This document shows positions 1 through 9,162 of a DNA stretch of 64,000 nt, piece after piece. The DNA is from Mycolicibacterium insubricum (GTDB taxonomy: Bacteria; Actinomycetota; Actinomycetes; Mycobacteriales; Mycobacteriaceae), in assembly GCF_010731615.1 (NCBI RefSeq), contig NZ_AP022618.1:1922001-1986000 (forward strand). Reading direction: 5' to 3'. The notes beneath the pieces were generated by a model. That model saw only the letters and a program-made list of their open reading frames with translations. It ran no database searches and had not been told where the DNA came from. Position numbers and translations under genes: made by a program. Numbering within the stretch: the first letter of the stretch is position 1; each line of letters opens with the position of its first letter.

Positions 1-49
1 GGTGCCGGGTCGTGCAAAGTGGTTGCCCGGGTCGGGGAACCGTGACGTG

Positions 50-80
50 TTGTGGCCGACCCGATAAGGGTGGGCCACAA
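50..80. other. Two-part inverted repeat (hairpin) before first gene
   Basis: Arms TTGTGGCC (50-57) and GGCCACAA (73-80) pair perfectly. An inner stem ACCC (59-62)/GGGT (68-71) closes a GATAA loop, with a single G facing G between the two stems. There is no T-tract after it, so it is a poor terminator. It lies directly before the ribosome binding site of the first gene and could be an operator or a leader hairpin; the upstream gene is outside the window. Confidence 0.45.
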
Positions 81-103
81 CGGAGATGAACCAGGGGAAC
101 CCC

Positions 104-379
104 GTGAACCGACGTATCACAACGCTGCTGGCCGCCGCGGCACTCGCCGCCGCTCCGCTGACCATCGCACCGATCATCAACGCGGCCACGGCGTCGGCGG
201 ATGTCTGCGCAAGCGCCGGGGGCCGGCACTTCTCCGCAGGCGGCTGCACCAACATCGCCGGCGACGTCGCCGTGGGTGCGGCGATCGCGGCCCAGCATGT
301 CCCGTACGTGCCCGGCGAGATCCCCTGCTACACCGTCGAAGGCGTTCCGTACTTCACCCCGCCCGGCCAACCCTGCTGA
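104..379 (+). CDS. Small secreted protein of unknown function
   Basis: A 91-residue protein of unknown function, probably exported. The N-terminus (MNRRITTLLAAAALAAAPLT) is a typical Sec signal peptide followed by an ATASA-type cleavage region. The mature part has four cysteines (near VCASAGG, GGCTN, IPCYT and the C-terminal QPC), which could form two disulfides. I chose the GTG at 104 because AGGGGAA sits 5 nt upstream. An in-frame ATG at 86 would add six residues but has no spaced binding site. No family recognised; small cysteine-containing exported proteins of this kind are common in mycobacteria. Confidence 0.7.
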   Translation: MNRRITTLLAAAALAAAPLTIAPIINAATASADVCASAGGRHFSAGGCTNIAGDVAVGAAIAAQHVPYVPGEIPCYTVEGVPYFTPPGQPC

Positions 380-481
380 CCAGCGGCGACTGCACACACC
401 GCGGCGCCACACCAGCTAACCTGCACCCGAGCGGCCCCGCGAGCGGACCCGCGGTGCCAACTGACAATCAGAGGAGAACGA

Positions 482-1906
482 ATGAGGTTCGGCAAGGCCA
501 TGGCGATTGGTATCGCCGCGGCGGTGGTCGCAGCGATCGCGGGCTGTGGCGGCAAATCCGAAGCGCCCACGGGCAGCTCGGCGGTGACGCCGCAGGAGAT
601 GCGCACGATCGCCAAAGAGGCATACGTGTACGGCTTCCCGATGGTGGACATGTACCGCATCGAGAACGCCTACGCGGTCAGCAAGGACAGCGGCCAGTAC
701 CTGGGCGACTGGAACCAGATCCACAGCATCGCCCGCGTTTTCACCCCGGCCGACACCACGGTGCAGACACCCAACTCCGATACGCCGTACTCGTTCCTGG
801 CAACCGACCTGCGGACCGAGCCGCTGGTGCTGACGGTGCCGCCGATCGAGCAGGGCCGGTACTTCTCGCTGCAGTTCATCGACAGCTACACCTACGTCTA
901 CGACCTAATCGGCAGCCGCACGACCGGCAATGGTGGTGGCACCTACCTGCTGGCCGGCCCCGGCTGGCAGGGCGAGAAACCCGCCGGCGTCGACAAGGTG
1001 ATCCGCACCGACACTGACTTCGGGCTGGTCCTGTACCGCACGCAGCTGTTCAACCCGGCCGACCTCGACAACGTCAAGAAGATCCAGGCCCAGTACAAGG
1101 TCGAGCCGCTCTCGACGTTCCAGAAGGCGCCGGCCCCAGCCCCTGCGCCCGCGGTCGACTTCATCACGCCGCTGACACCGGACGAGGAGAAGACGTCGCT
1201 GGACTTCTTCAAGGTCCTGGGCTTCACGCTGAAATACGCACCGGTGAAGCCGGAGGAGAAGGAGCTGCGGGATCGGTTCGCCAAGATCGGGATCGGACCC
1301 GACGGGGATTTCGATCTCGCCACGCTCAGCGACGAGCAGCGCAATGCCATCGAGGGCGGCATGGCTGATGCGTGGGCCGAGCTGCACACCTTCCAGACCG
1401 AGCAGATGCAGACCGGCAAGGTGACCTCCGGTCAGTTGTTCGGGTCCGCCGAGCAGTTGGGCGGCAACTACCTGTACCGGTTCGCCGGAGCGGTGATGGG
1501 CATCCTGGGACTGCCGGGCGCCGAAGCCATGTATATCCCGCTGACCAACGACTCGGCCGGCGCCAAACTCAACGGCGCGAACACCTACACGCTGACCTTC
1601 CCCGCTGGGCAGCTCCCGCCGGTGAAGGCGTTCTGGTCGGTCACCATGTACAAACTGCCGGAGATCCTGCTGGTCGAGAACCCGATCAACAGGTACCTGA
1701 TCAACTCGCCGATGCTGCCGGACCTGGTGCGCAACCCCGACGGCGGGATCACCCTCTACCTGCAGCACACCTCGCCGGGACCGGAGAAGGAATCCAACTG
1801 GCTGCCCACCCCGGCCGGCGACTTCGAGATGATCCTGCGGACCTACTGGCCCGAGCAGGCGATCAGCGACGGCAGCTGGACGCCACCGAAGGTATCGAAG
1901 AGCTAA
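482..1906 (+). CDS. DUF1254/DUF1214 domain lipoprotein
   Basis: A 474-residue predicted lipoprotein. The signal sequence ends in a lipobox AIAGC (Cys about residue 22), so it should be anchored on the outer face of the plasma membrane. The body matches the DUF1254 family in the N-terminal half (EAYVYGFPMVDMYR, then PNSDTPYSFLATDLR) and DUF1214 in the C-terminal half (WSVTMYKLPEILLVENPINRY, ending in a TYWPE motif). These proteins are widespread but their biochemical role is not established. A purine-rich AGAGGAGAACG precedes the ATG. The arylsulfatase follows about 140 nt downstream on the same strand, so the two may be co-transcribed. Confidence 0.85.
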   Translation: MRFGKAMAIGIAAAVVAAIAGCGGKSEAPTGSSAVTPQEMRTIAKEAYVYGFPMVDMYRIENAYAVSKDSGQYLGDWNQIHSIARVFTPADTTVQTPNSDTPYSFLATDLRTEPLVLTVPPIEQGRYFSLQFIDSYTYVYDLIGSRTTGNGGGTYLLAGPGWQGEKPAGVDKVIRTDTDFGLVLYRTQLFNPADLDNVKKIQAQYKVEPLSTFQKAPAPAPAPAVDFITPLTPDEEKTSLDFFKVLGFTLKYAPVKPEEKELRDRFAKIGIGPDGDFDLATLSDEQRNAIEGGMADAWAELHTFQTEQMQTGKVTSGQLFGSAEQLGGNYLYRFAGAVMGILGLPGAEAMYIPLTNDSAGAKLNGANTYTLTFPAGQLPPVKAFWSVTMYKLPEILLVENPINRYLINSPMLPDLVRNPDGGITLYLQHTSPGPEKESNWLPTPAGDFEMILRTYWPEQAISDGSWTPPKVSKS

Positions 1907-2047
1907 CCGACCGAAACCCACAGTGGCCCGGCCGGATTCGGGCGAGCCGGGAGTGGGAGGCGGCCAGATCGTGAAGGATAGAGACGCGCCGGAGAACACC
2001 GACGCGTGGAACACGGCCCGCCGGGGCCGCGGAGAGGACACCAGCAA

Positions 2048-4423
2048 ATGACAACGGGCCCACAGGTTTCCAGAACCCATCTGCCGATTCCGAGCGCGCC
2101 GCGAACGGGACTGGTCACCTACGACGCGAAGGATCCGGACACCCCGCATCCGCTGATCCGCGACATCCGGCCCCCGGAGGGCGCCCCGAACATCCTGGTG
2201 GTCCTGCTCGACGATGTCGGGTTCGGTGCGGCCAGCGCGTTCGGCGGGCCGTGCGCCACCCCGACCGCCGAACGGCTCGCGGCCGGCGGTCTGAAGTACA
2301 ACCGGTTCCACACCACCGCCTTGTGTTCACCCACGCGGCAGGCCCTGCTGACCGGGCGTAACCATCACTCGGCGGGGATGGGTGGGATCACCGAGATCGC
2401 CACCGGCCAGCCCGGCTACAACTCGGTGCTGCCCAACACCATGTCGCCGATCGCGCGGACCCTCAAGCTCAACGGGTACAACACCGCGCAGTTCGGCAAA
2501 TGCCATGAAGTGCCGGTGTGGCAGACCAGCCAGGTGGGGCCGTTCGACGCCTGGCCCAGCGCCGGTGGGGGTTTCGAGCACTTCTACGGCTTCATCGGCG
2601 GCGAAGCCAACCAGTGGTACCCCTCGCTGTACGAGGGGACCACCCCGATCGAGGTGGACCGCACCCCCGAGCAGGGCTACCACCTCACCGAGGACCTGGC
2701 GGACAAGGCGATCGCCTGGATCGGTCAGCAGAAGGCCCTCGCACCGGACAAGCCGTTCTTCACCTACTTCGCGCCAGGCGCCACCCACGCCCCGCACCAC
2801 GCACCCAAGGACTGGATCGACAAGTACCGCGGCAAGTTCGACGCCGGCTGGGATGCATTGCGGGAGCAGACCTTCGCCCGGCAGAAGGAACTCGGGGTGA
2901 TCCCGCAGGACGCCGAGCTGACGCCGCGGCCCGAGCAGATCCCGGCCTGGGACGACATGCCCGAGGAGCTCAAGCCCGTGCTGCGCCGGCAGATGGAGGT
3001 CTACGCAGGGTTCCTCGAGCACACCGACCACCACGTCGGCCGGGTCATCGACGCGCTGGACAAGCTCGGAATACTCGACGACACCTTGGTCTACTACATC
3101 GTCGGGGACAACGGCGCCTCCGCCGAGGGCACCTTCAACGGCACGTTCAACGAGATGCTGAACTTCAACGGGATGGCCGCGCTGGAGACACCCGAGTTCC
3201 TGATGGAACGCCTCGACGAGTTCGGCGGCCCGGACTCCTACAACCACTACGCGGTGGGCTGGGCGCACGCCATGTGCACCCCATACCAGTGGACCAAGCA
3301 GGTCGCCTCGCACTGGGGTGGCACCCGCAACGGCACGGTGGTGCACTGGCCCAACGGTTTCCAGTCCCGCGGCGAGCATCGTGATCAGTTCCATCACGTG
3401 ATCGACGTGGCGCCCACTTTGCTGGAGGCCGCCGGGATCCCGGAGCCGCTGTTCGTCAACGGGGTGCAGCAGGCGCCGATCGAGGGCACCAGCATGCTGT
3501 ACTCGTTCAACGACGGCGGGTCCGCCGACCGGCACGAGACCCAGTACTTCGAAATGTTCGGCAACCGCGGCATCTACCACAAGGGCTGGACCGCGGTGAC
3601 CAAGCACAAGACACCGTGGGTGCTCATGGGCGAGGACACCGTCGCATTCGATGACGACGTGTGGGAACTCTATGACACCACGGTCGACTGGACCCAGGCG
3701 AAGGATCTGTCGAAGGAGCAGCCGCAGCGTCTGCACCAATTGCAGCGACTGTGGCTGATCGAGGCGACGCGATTCAACGTCCTGCCGCTGGACGACAACC
3801 TCACGGTCAGGATGAATCCCGACCTGGCCGGACGCCCGACGCTGATCAAGGGGAACACGCAGGTGCTGTTCGCGGGGATGGGGCGGCTCTCGGAGAACTG
3901 CGTGCTCAACCTCAAGAACAAGTCGCACTCGGTGACCGCCGAGATCGACGTGCCCGAGGGCGGCGCCGAAGGCGTGATCGTCGCGCAGGGCGCCAACATC
4001 GGCGGCTGGTCGCTGTACGCCCACGGAGGCAAGCTCAAGTACTGCTACAACCTCGGTGGCCTGCAGCATTTCTTCGCCGAATCCGCCGAACCGCTGCCTT
4101 CCGGTGCGCATCAGGTGCGCATGGAATTCGCCTACGACGGGCCGGGTCTGGCTAAGGGCGGCACGGTGACCCTGTTCGTCGACGGCGCCGCGGTGGGTAC
4201 CGGGCAGGTGGCGGCAACGCTGACCAACGTGTACTCCGCCGACGACGGGCTCGACGTCGGTGCGGACACCGGTTCGGCGGTCTCACCCGACTACCGGCCA
4301 GGTGACAACCGCTTCACCGGCCGGGTGCGCGGCGTGCAACTGGCGATCGCCGAGGAATCTGACGCCGCCGGCCATCAGGTGGACCCCGCCGAGGCCGTGC
4401 GGATCGCCCTGGCCCGCCAGTAG
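2048..4423 (+). CDS. Arylsulfatase (AtsA/AtsD-like)
   Basis: A 791-residue type I sulfatase, predicted to hydrolyse sulfate esters. Visible features are the metal-binding NILVVLLDDVGFG near residues 48-60 and the sulfatase signature CSPTR (Cys93-Arg97) in which Cys is converted to formylglycine, followed by LLTGR and a GK-containing segment. The length is close to the mycobacterial AtsA/AtsD proteins (about 787). The C-terminal third (from about residue 600) is a beta-rich concanavalin-like region typical of the long bacterial sulfatases. I chose ATG 2048 because GGAGAGG lies about 10 nt upstream; an in-frame ATG at 2006 would add 14 residues. No formylglycine-generating enzyme is in the window. 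The substrate cannot be inferred. Confidence 0.9.
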   Translation: MTTGPQVSRTHLPIPSAPRTGLVTYDAKDPDTPHPLIRDIRPPEGAPNILVVLLDDVGFGAASAFGGPCATPTAERLAAGGLKYNRFHTTALCSPTRQALLTGRNHHSAGMGGITEIATGQPGYNSVLPNTMSPIARTLKLNGYNTAQFGKCHEVPVWQTSQVGPFDAWPSAGGGFEHFYGFIGGEANQWYPSLYEGTTPIEVDRTPEQGYHLTEDLADKAIAWIGQQKALAPDKPFFTYFAPGATHAPHHAPKDWIDKYRGKFDAGWDALREQTFARQKELGVIPQDAELTPRPEQIPAWDDMPEELKPVLRRQMEVYAGFLEHTDHHVGRVIDALDKLGILDDTLVYYIVGDNGASAEGTFNGTFNEMLNFNGMAALETPEFLMERLDEFGGPDSYNHYAVGWAHAMCTPYQWTKQVASHWGGTRNGTVVHWPNGFQSRGEHRDQFHHVIDVAPTLLEAAGIPEPLFVNGVQQAPIEGTSMLYSFNDGGSADRHETQYFEMFGNRGIYHKGWTAVTKHKTPWVLMGEDTVAFDDDVWELYDTTVDWTQAKDLSKEQPQRLHQLQRLWLIEATRFNVLPLDDNLTVRMNPDLAGRPTLIKGNTQVLFAGMGRLSENCVLNLKNKSHSVTAEIDVPEGGAEGVIVAQGANIGGWSLYAHGGKLKYCYNLGGLQHFFAESAEPLPSGAHQVRMEFAYDGPGLAKGGTVTLFVDGAAVGTGQVAATLTNVYSADDGLDVGADTGSAVSPDYRPGDNRFTGRVRGVQLAIAEESDAAGHQVDPAEAVRIALARQ

Positions 4424-4528
4424 CAGATCGGATTAAGGACCCCGTGTGCTGTAGCGGAACTTCGGTCGCGGCGTCGCCGGCGGGCGACGTGGCAAAGCGG
4501 ACTTTGGCGACCGCTCTGCTGTAATGGT

Positions 4529-4591
4529 GGAAGACACTCTTCCTCGACCGCGCCGGATGCGACGGCATACAGACGACACGGAAGACACTCT
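4529..4591 (+). repeat. Pair of 12-bp direct repeats
   Basis: GGAAGACACTCT occurs at 4529-4540 and again at 4580-4591, 51 bp apart start to start, in the 300-bp gap after the sulfatase. Nothing else is recognisable in 4424-4620; it shows no convincing gene and is less GC-rich than its surroundings. Confidence 0.5.
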
Positions 4592-4622
4592 AAATATGAC
4601 AGTTAGCTCCACAACAAAACAG

Positions 4623-4661
4623 CAGGTCAACCCACCCGGATCGGGTGGGTTGACCTGTTTT
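4623..4661. terminator. Strong bidirectional intrinsic terminator
   Basis: A perfect 16-bp stem (CAGGTCAACCCACCCG at 4623-4638, its complement at 4642-4657) closes on a GAT loop. TTTT follows on the plus strand, and AAAAC before it gives a T-run on the minus strand. It sits between the plus-strand sulfatase and the minus-strand GAP-like gene, so it can end transcription from both sides. Confidence 0.9.
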
Positions 4662-4727
4662 CGACACCGGCGTCAACGGGGAGCGGCCTACCCAAACCGG
4701 TGGCGGCCGTCGCCGAGTCCGTGGACA

Positions 4728-5411
4728 TCACCGGCGGGCGTGCAGCCCGTCGATCCCGTGATGGAGCACCATCGCACCGAGCACCAGCAGCAACACCGCC
4801 AGCAGCGCGGCGTTGTTGGCCTCCATCCAGGTTTTCAGCCGCGCCAGCGTCCGGTCGAGACGCTGTCCGAAGCCCGCGTAGGTGAGGATCGGGAGGGCGA
4901 CCGAGGCGGACGCCAGCATGACGAAGAAGGCCGTCGCGATCCAGACGCCGGCTCCGGGCAATCCGCTGGTGCCGATCGCCAGCCCGGCCGGAAGGCAGAT
5001 GAGCAGCACGTCGGGCCGCGCCAGCACAAGGACCACGGCGGTGATCGCCGCCCGGGGCGGCGTGATCGTTTCGAAGGACCGCATCCACCCGGGCGGATCG
5101 GTGTGCCGGCGGCGGGTCAGCCAGTGGTAGACACCGACCAGGATCAGGACGGTGCCGAGGATCACCCGCATCCAGGCCGCCCATTCCGGCGGCCCCTCGC
5201 GTTCGGTGGTGAGTGCTCCCGCACCGGCGGCGCTGAGTGCGGTCACCGCGGCCAACCCCGACACCCAGCCGGCGAGAAACGCCAGGCCGCTCCGTCGAGG
5301 TCTCGGCGCCTGCAAGACCAACACCGCCGGAATCACCGTGATCGGCGACAGTGCAACGACCAGCCCGAGCGGGACGAGGTCGGTGAGCACCGCGCTCCAG
5401 CTCTGCGCCAT
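4728..5411 (-). CDS. GAP/Sap-family integral membrane protein (LysE-like fold)
   Basis: A 227-residue membrane protein with about six transmembrane segments (roughly residues 11-32, 41-64, 75-96, 119-144, 153-178, 199-219). It resembles the mycobacterial GAP family (glycopeptidolipid/sulfolipid-addressing proteins), which belongs to the LysE-type transporter group and helps place glycolipids on the surface. The start MAQSWSAVL fits a hydrophobic N-terminus; longer in-frame extensions read into the divergent promoter region. The substrate is not predictable from sequence. It converges on the sulfatase through the shared terminator at 4623-4661. Confidence 0.8.
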   Translation of the reverse strand: MAQSWSAVLTDLVPLGLVVALSPITVIPAVLVLQAPRPRRSGLAFLAGWVSGLAAVTALSAAGAGALTTEREGPPEWAAWMRVILGTVLILVGVYHWLTRRRHTDPPGWMRSFETITPPRAAITAVVLVLARPDVLLICLPAGLAIGTSGLPGAGVWIATAFFVMLASASVALPILTYAGFGQRLDRTLARLKTWMEANNAALLAVLLLVLGAMVLHHGIDGLHARR

Positions 5412-5556
5412 GGGCAGCAACGTACCGGTCCGAGGGCGTCGCCGGGGGCCATTGACGTGCCGTCGGACGGGAACCCGGCACCTCGTGCGGCAACGGTCAT
5501 ACTGTCCGTACACACCGCACATTCCGTGCCTGCCGAACGTCGGATCGGAGATTTCC

Positions 5557-5982
5557 ATGGGACACGTCTGTCGCGCTCGGATCGGCGTCGTGGCCGTCGT
5601 CGCACTGCTACTGGCGACCATGACCGGCTGTTCCCGCCACGACGATTCGACCCAACCCAGCCCGGACGCCGCCCAGCATGCGGTGGCGCTGCTCGACGCG
5701 CTGGTGCGCGGCGACACCGGGGACGTGACCGCGGAGTTCGACTCGACCATGCGCGAATCGCTGTCAGCCGACCAGCTGGCCGTCTCCTGGGCGGGTTATC
5801 AGAGCATGCTGGGCGCCTACCAGTCCCACGGTGATCCGACGCAGGTCGCCCGCGGCGATCTGACGGTGGTCAGCGTGCCGTTGACGATGGCCAATGCGCC
5901 CGGCGAGTTCCGGGTGACGTTCCGGCCCGACGGCACCGTCGCCGGTCTGTGGCTGCTGAAGGCGGGCGTCCCGATTCCCTGA
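5557..5982 (+). CDS. Small lipoprotein, DUF3887-like
   Basis: A 141-residue predicted lipoprotein with a hydrophobic signal and lipobox TMTGC (Cys about residue 23). The mature part (ALLDALVRGDTGDVTAEFDSTMRESLSADQL) resembles DUF3887, an NTF2-like small alpha/beta domain often attached to secreted hydrolases. Its function is unknown. ATCGGAG lies 7 nt before the ATG at 5557. It is immediately upstream of the first of two Ser/Thr kinases, with a 49-nt gap that contains the kinase promoter, so it is probably a separate unit. Confidence 0.75.
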   Translation: MGHVCRARIGVVAVVALLLATMTGCSRHDDSTQPSPDAAQHAVALLDALVRGDTGDVTAEFDSTMRESLSADQLAVSWAGYQSMLGAYQSHGDPTQVARGDLTVVSVPLTMANAPGEFRVTFRPDGTVAGLWLLKAGVPIP

Positions 5983-6019
5983 TCCGTCCCTGCACCGGGG
6001 ACGCCGCGCGGCCCGCGGG

Positions 6020-6025
6020 TACCAT
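6020..6025 (+). promoter_or_regulatory. -10 box of leaderless kinase gene
   Basis: TACCAT followed by exactly 6 nt and then GTG at 6032. Transcription would start at or next to the start codon, giving a leaderless mRNA. The same TACCAT+6 arrangement is found before the paralogous kinase (7591-7596). Confidence 0.7.
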
Positions 6026-6031
6026 CGTCGG

Positions 6032-7537
6032 GTGCACCTGGGCGAAGGCGAGGAGTTTGCCGGCTTCACCGTGGTACGGCGACTGGGCGGCGGCGGCATG
6101 GGCGAGGTGTACCTGGCGCAGCATCCCCGGTTGCCCCGACTCGACGCACTGAAGGTGCTGAACCCCGAGATTTCCGCCGACGATGACTACCGGGTCCGGT
6201 TCCTCCGCGAGGCAGAGATGGCCGCCGGGCTGGGACATCCGCACATCGTCAGCGTGCACGACCGCGGCGAGACCGAGGACGGCACCCTCTGGGTGTCCAT
6301 GGAGTACGTCGAAGGCATCGACGCCGGGGCGTATCTGGCCCGCCACTATCCCGACGGGATGCCGCTGTGGATGGTCACCGAGATCACCCTGGCGATCGGT
6401 GCGGCGCTGGACTACGCGCACGGGCAGCGCCTGCTGCACCGCGACGTCAAACCGGCCAACATCCTGCTCGGGGACCTGGGCGAGGGCCAGTACCGGGTGG
6501 TGCTGACCGACTTCGGCATCGCCCGCGTCGAGGGCGAGGAACACCGGCTGACCGAAGCCAATATGACTGTCGGGACCGTCAACTACACCTCGCCGGAGCA
6601 GCTGACAGCCGACCACCTGGACGGCCGGTCCGACCAGTACTCACTGGCCGCGACCGCCTACCACCTGCTGACCGGCAAGCCGCTGTTCGCTGACTCGAAC
6701 GCCGCGGTCGTCATCGGCAGCCACCTGAGCGTCGAGCCGCCCCCGGTGTCCGAACAGCGTCCGGAACTGGCCGAACTGGATGAGGTGGTGGCTCGCGGCC
6801 TAGCCAAGGACCGGGACGCGCGGTATCCGAACTGCACGGCGTTCGCCCGGGCACTGTCCGGCCTGCCGGAGCAGAGCGGCGAATTCACCGTGGGGCGGGC
6901 CGTCGTCACGGCGTCCGGACCGATCCCCAGGACCACCGGTACCCAGGGCCGGCACCGGGCCGACGCCGACGAGGACGACGACGGCTACTGGGAGACTGCA
7001 GGATCCCAGCCGACGATGTTGGCACCGGCGGCGCAGGGCACGTCGAACAAGAGGCTGCTGTGGGCCATGCTGGTCGGCGTTCCGCTCATCGTGATCGCGA
7101 CCGTGCTGCTGGTGCTGGCTCTGCTGCCCGAGGGGCTCGGTACCGGCCGCTACCGGGGCGAGGCGACGTCGACGGCCGCGCCGACCGAGGCCCGGACACC
7201 GGTGCCGTCGACCGCGGCCCAGGCTCCGGTTCCACCGGCCGCCCCGACGACGGCGTCCGGTCGGCATCCCTGGACGGGGGTGGTGGCGGTCGAGTGCGGT
7301 GGCACCGAGCCGTGTGAACTGCAGCAACGCAACGCGCCCTACACCAGCGCTCCCCGGTTGCATCCCGAAGGCCTGCACAACGGCACCGTCGTCAGCCTCG
7401 CCTGCCACGTCGTCGGCGATGAGCGCAGCAACCCGGGCGACGGCAGCAGCCGGCTCTGGTACCGGCTGTCCAACGGCGCCTACGTGAACTCGGTGTACCT
7501 CGACAACGTCATCGCGACGGGGATGCAGCCGTGCTGA
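6032..7537 (+). CDS. Transmembrane Ser/Thr protein kinase (PknF-like), copy 1
   Basis: A 501-residue receptor-type Hanks kinase. The intracellular catalytic domain spans about residues 10-275, with a glycine loop [12 protein letters not shown], catalytic Lys41, HRD 136-138 (VKPAN follows) and DFG with Asp160. The activation segment carries several threonines (ANMTVGTVNYTSPEQ). After an acidic juxtamembrane linker comes one membrane segment (about 342-364), then a Thr/Pro-rich stalk and an extracellular domain of about 90 residues with four cysteines and the core QQRNAPYT...LWYRLSNGAYVNSVYLD, probably SH3-like. The second kinase is a tandem paralogue with the same layout. The GTG start is set by the leaderless -10 box. 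Ligand and substrates are unknown. Confidence 0.92.
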   Translation: MHLGEGEEFAGFTVVRRLGGGGMGEVYLAQHPRLPRLDALKVLNPEISADDDYRVRFLREAEMAAGLGHPHIVSVHDRGETEDGTLWVSMEYVEGIDAGAYLARHYPDGMPLWMVTEITLAIGAALDYAHGQRLLHRDVKPANILLGDLGEGQYRVVLTDFGIARVEGEEHRLTEANMTVGTVNYTSPEQLTADHLDGRSDQYSLAATAYHLLTGKPLFADSNAAVVIGSHLSVEPPPVSEQRPELAELDEVVARGLAKDRDARYPNCTAFARALSGLPEQSGEFTVGRAVVTASGPIPRTTGTQGRHRADADEDDDGYWETAGSQPTMLAPAAQGTSNKRLLWAMLVGVPLIVIATVLLVLALLPEGLGTGRYRGEATSTAAPTEARTPVPSTAAQAPVPPAAPTTASGRHPWTGVVAVECGGTEPCELQQRNAPYTSAPRLHPEGLHNGTVVSLACHVVGDERSNPGDGSSRLWYRLSNGAYVNSVYLDNVIATGMQPC

Positions 7538-7590
7538 TTGCACCCGGCGGCTGAACCGACCGCACGGTCCAGCCCGGCCGGGGTTGCCGA

Positions 7591-7596
7591 TACCAT
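7591..7596 (+). promoter_or_regulatory. -10 box of second leaderless kinase gene
   Basis: TACCAT, 6 nt spacer, ATG at 7603. No Shine-Dalgarno is visible. Spacing is identical to that of the first kinase, which shows the promoter was duplicated with the gene. Confidence 0.7.
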
Positions 7597-7602
7597 CCGG
7601 GA

Positions 7603-9162
7603 ATGCCATTGGGGGTTGATCAGCAGTTCGCCGGCTATACGGTGGTGCGCCGACTCGGTGCCGGCGGGATGGGCGAGGTGTACCTGGCGCAGCATCCGCG
7701 GTTGCCGCGCCGCGACGCGCTGAAGCTGCTGACCGCCGACGTGTCGGTGGACCCCAGCTTCCGGGAGCGCTTCCTGCAGGAGGCCGACCTCGCCTCGACG
7801 CTGTGGCACCCGCACATCGTCGGCGTGCACGACCGCGGCGAATGTGACGGACAACTGTGGATCTCGATGGACTACGTCGAGGGCGAGGACGCGTCGGGCG
7901 TACTGGCCGGCAGCTATCCCGACGGGATGCCCCCGGATATGGTCGCGACGATCGTCACCGGCGTGGCCTCAGCGCTGGACTACGCGCACTCCCAGGGGCT
8001 GCTGCACCGCGACGTCAAGCCCGCCAACATCCTGATCGGGGATGCCGCCGACCCGAGGCATCGGCGAATCCTGTTGACCGACTTCGGGATTGCCCGCGCG
8101 GTCGGCGAGGCCAGCGGGCTGACGGCGACGAACATGACGATCGGGACGGTCGACTACACCGCACCTGAGCAGCTGCTCGGCGAGGAGCTGGACGGGCGCG
8201 CCGACCAGTATGCGCTGGCGGTGACCGCCTACCAGCTGCTGTGCGGCCGGCCGCCGTTCCGCGACACCAACGCGGCAGTGGTCATCGGGCGCCACCTCAA
8301 CGCCGCGCCGCCGCCGCTGTCGAAGACCCGCCCACAGCTGGCCGCGCTGGATCCGGTGTTCGCCCGGGCGCTGGCCAAGAAACCGGCCGATCGCTACCCC
8401 AATTGCGGGGCGTTCGCCGCGGCACTGGCCGACGCGATCGCCGCGCCGGGCGAGGCACCCGTGGCACCGGAAGCGCCGGCGACGACGGTGCTGCCCAGAC
8501 CGTCGGACGAGGAACCCCCGGTGCTGGTGGCGCAGATCCCGGCCGCCGCGGCGCCGGAGCCGTCCGTCGTCGACCGGCTCACCCATCCACCGTCTTCGCC
8601 CGGCCCTGCCGCGCCGCCGAACTGGCAGCCGCCGCCCGGCGCCTACTTCGACGGGCGGCAATGGCAGACGGCCGCCCCGGCGTCCGGTTCGGGTAATCGG
8701 ACCCCGGTGCTGCTGGCGGTCGCCGTGGTGGCGTTGCTGGCGATCGCCGGGATCGTCGTGCTGATCGTGTCGCTGGGCGGCTCCTCGCAGGACACCGCCG
8801 ACCGCACCGCTGCGGCCCCGACCAGCAGCTACCGGTCGCCGACCTATGCGGCCCCGCCGGCGTATACCGCGCCCGCCACCACCGCGGCGCCGGCCGTCGG
8901 GCTGACCGGCCGGATCGTGGGCACCTGCGACGAGGGCGGTACCTGCGGACTCAAGCAGCGCAACGCGCCGTATACCGCCGCCGGCCGGCTGGTGCCGGGC
9001 GACCTGCAGGACGGCAACGTGGTGACGGTGTCCTGCTCGGTCAGCGGTGACCTGCGCAGCAACGAGGGCCACGGGTCCAGCAGCGTGTGGTACCGGCTGG
9101 CCAACGGTGCCTACGTGCCCTCGGTGTACCTCGACGGCGTGGGCTCGGTCCCGTCGTGCTGA
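7603..9162 (+). CDS. Transmembrane Ser/Thr protein kinase (PknF-like), copy 2
   Basis: A 519-residue paralogue of the preceding kinase. Landmarks are the glycine loop [12 protein letters not shown], Lys41, HRD 135-137 and DFG Asp160, with activation-loop threonines in [17 protein letters not shown] proline/alanine-rich linker with a short [18 protein letters not shown] segment precedes one membrane helix (about 367-391). The extracellular domain repeats the first kinase's four-cysteine pattern and KQRNAPYT...[16 protein letters not shown]. The stop overlaps the start of the M14-peptidase lipoprotein by 7 nt, so the two are translationally coupled. This suggests the kinase responds to, or is read together with, an envelope peptidase. 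Confidence 0.92.
   Translation: MPLGVDQQFAGYTVVRRLGAGGMGEVYLAQHPRLPRRDALKLLTADVSVDPSFRERFLQEADLASTLWHPHIVGVHDRGECDGQLWISMDYVEGEDASGVLAGSYPDGMPPDMVATIVTGVASALDYAHSQGLLHRDVKPANILIGDAADPRHRRILLTDFGIARAVGEASGLTATNMTIGTVDYTAPEQLLGEELDGRADQYALAVTAYQLLCGRPPFRDTNAAVVIGRHLNAAPPPLSKTRPQLAALDPVFARALAKKPADRYPNCGAFAAALADAIAAPGEAPVAPEAPATTVLPRPSDEEPPVLVAQIPAAAAPEPSVVDRLTHPPSSPGPAAPPNWQPPPGAYFDGRQWQTAAPASGSGNRTPVLLAVAVVALLAIAGIVVLIVSLGGSSQDTADRTAAAPTSSYRSPTYAAPPAYTAPATTAAPAVGLTGRIVGTCDEGGTCGLKQRNAPYTAAGRLVPGDLQDGNVVTVSCSVSGDLRSNEGHGSSSVWYRLANGAYVPSVYLDGVGSVPSC

Noticed and set aside
905..2311. Long minus-strand open frame opposite the DUF1254 gene
   Set aside because: The plus strand encodes a full DUF1254/DUF1214 protein; antisense frames stay open by codon bias in such GC-rich DNA.
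2327..4111. 594-codon minus-strand open frame
   Set aside because: Shadow of the arylsulfatase; low-complexity composition and no recognisable motif.
4524..5834. Plus-strand frame of 436 codons across the terminator and the GAP-like gene
   Set aside because: It crosses a strong terminator and is antisense to a clear membrane protein.
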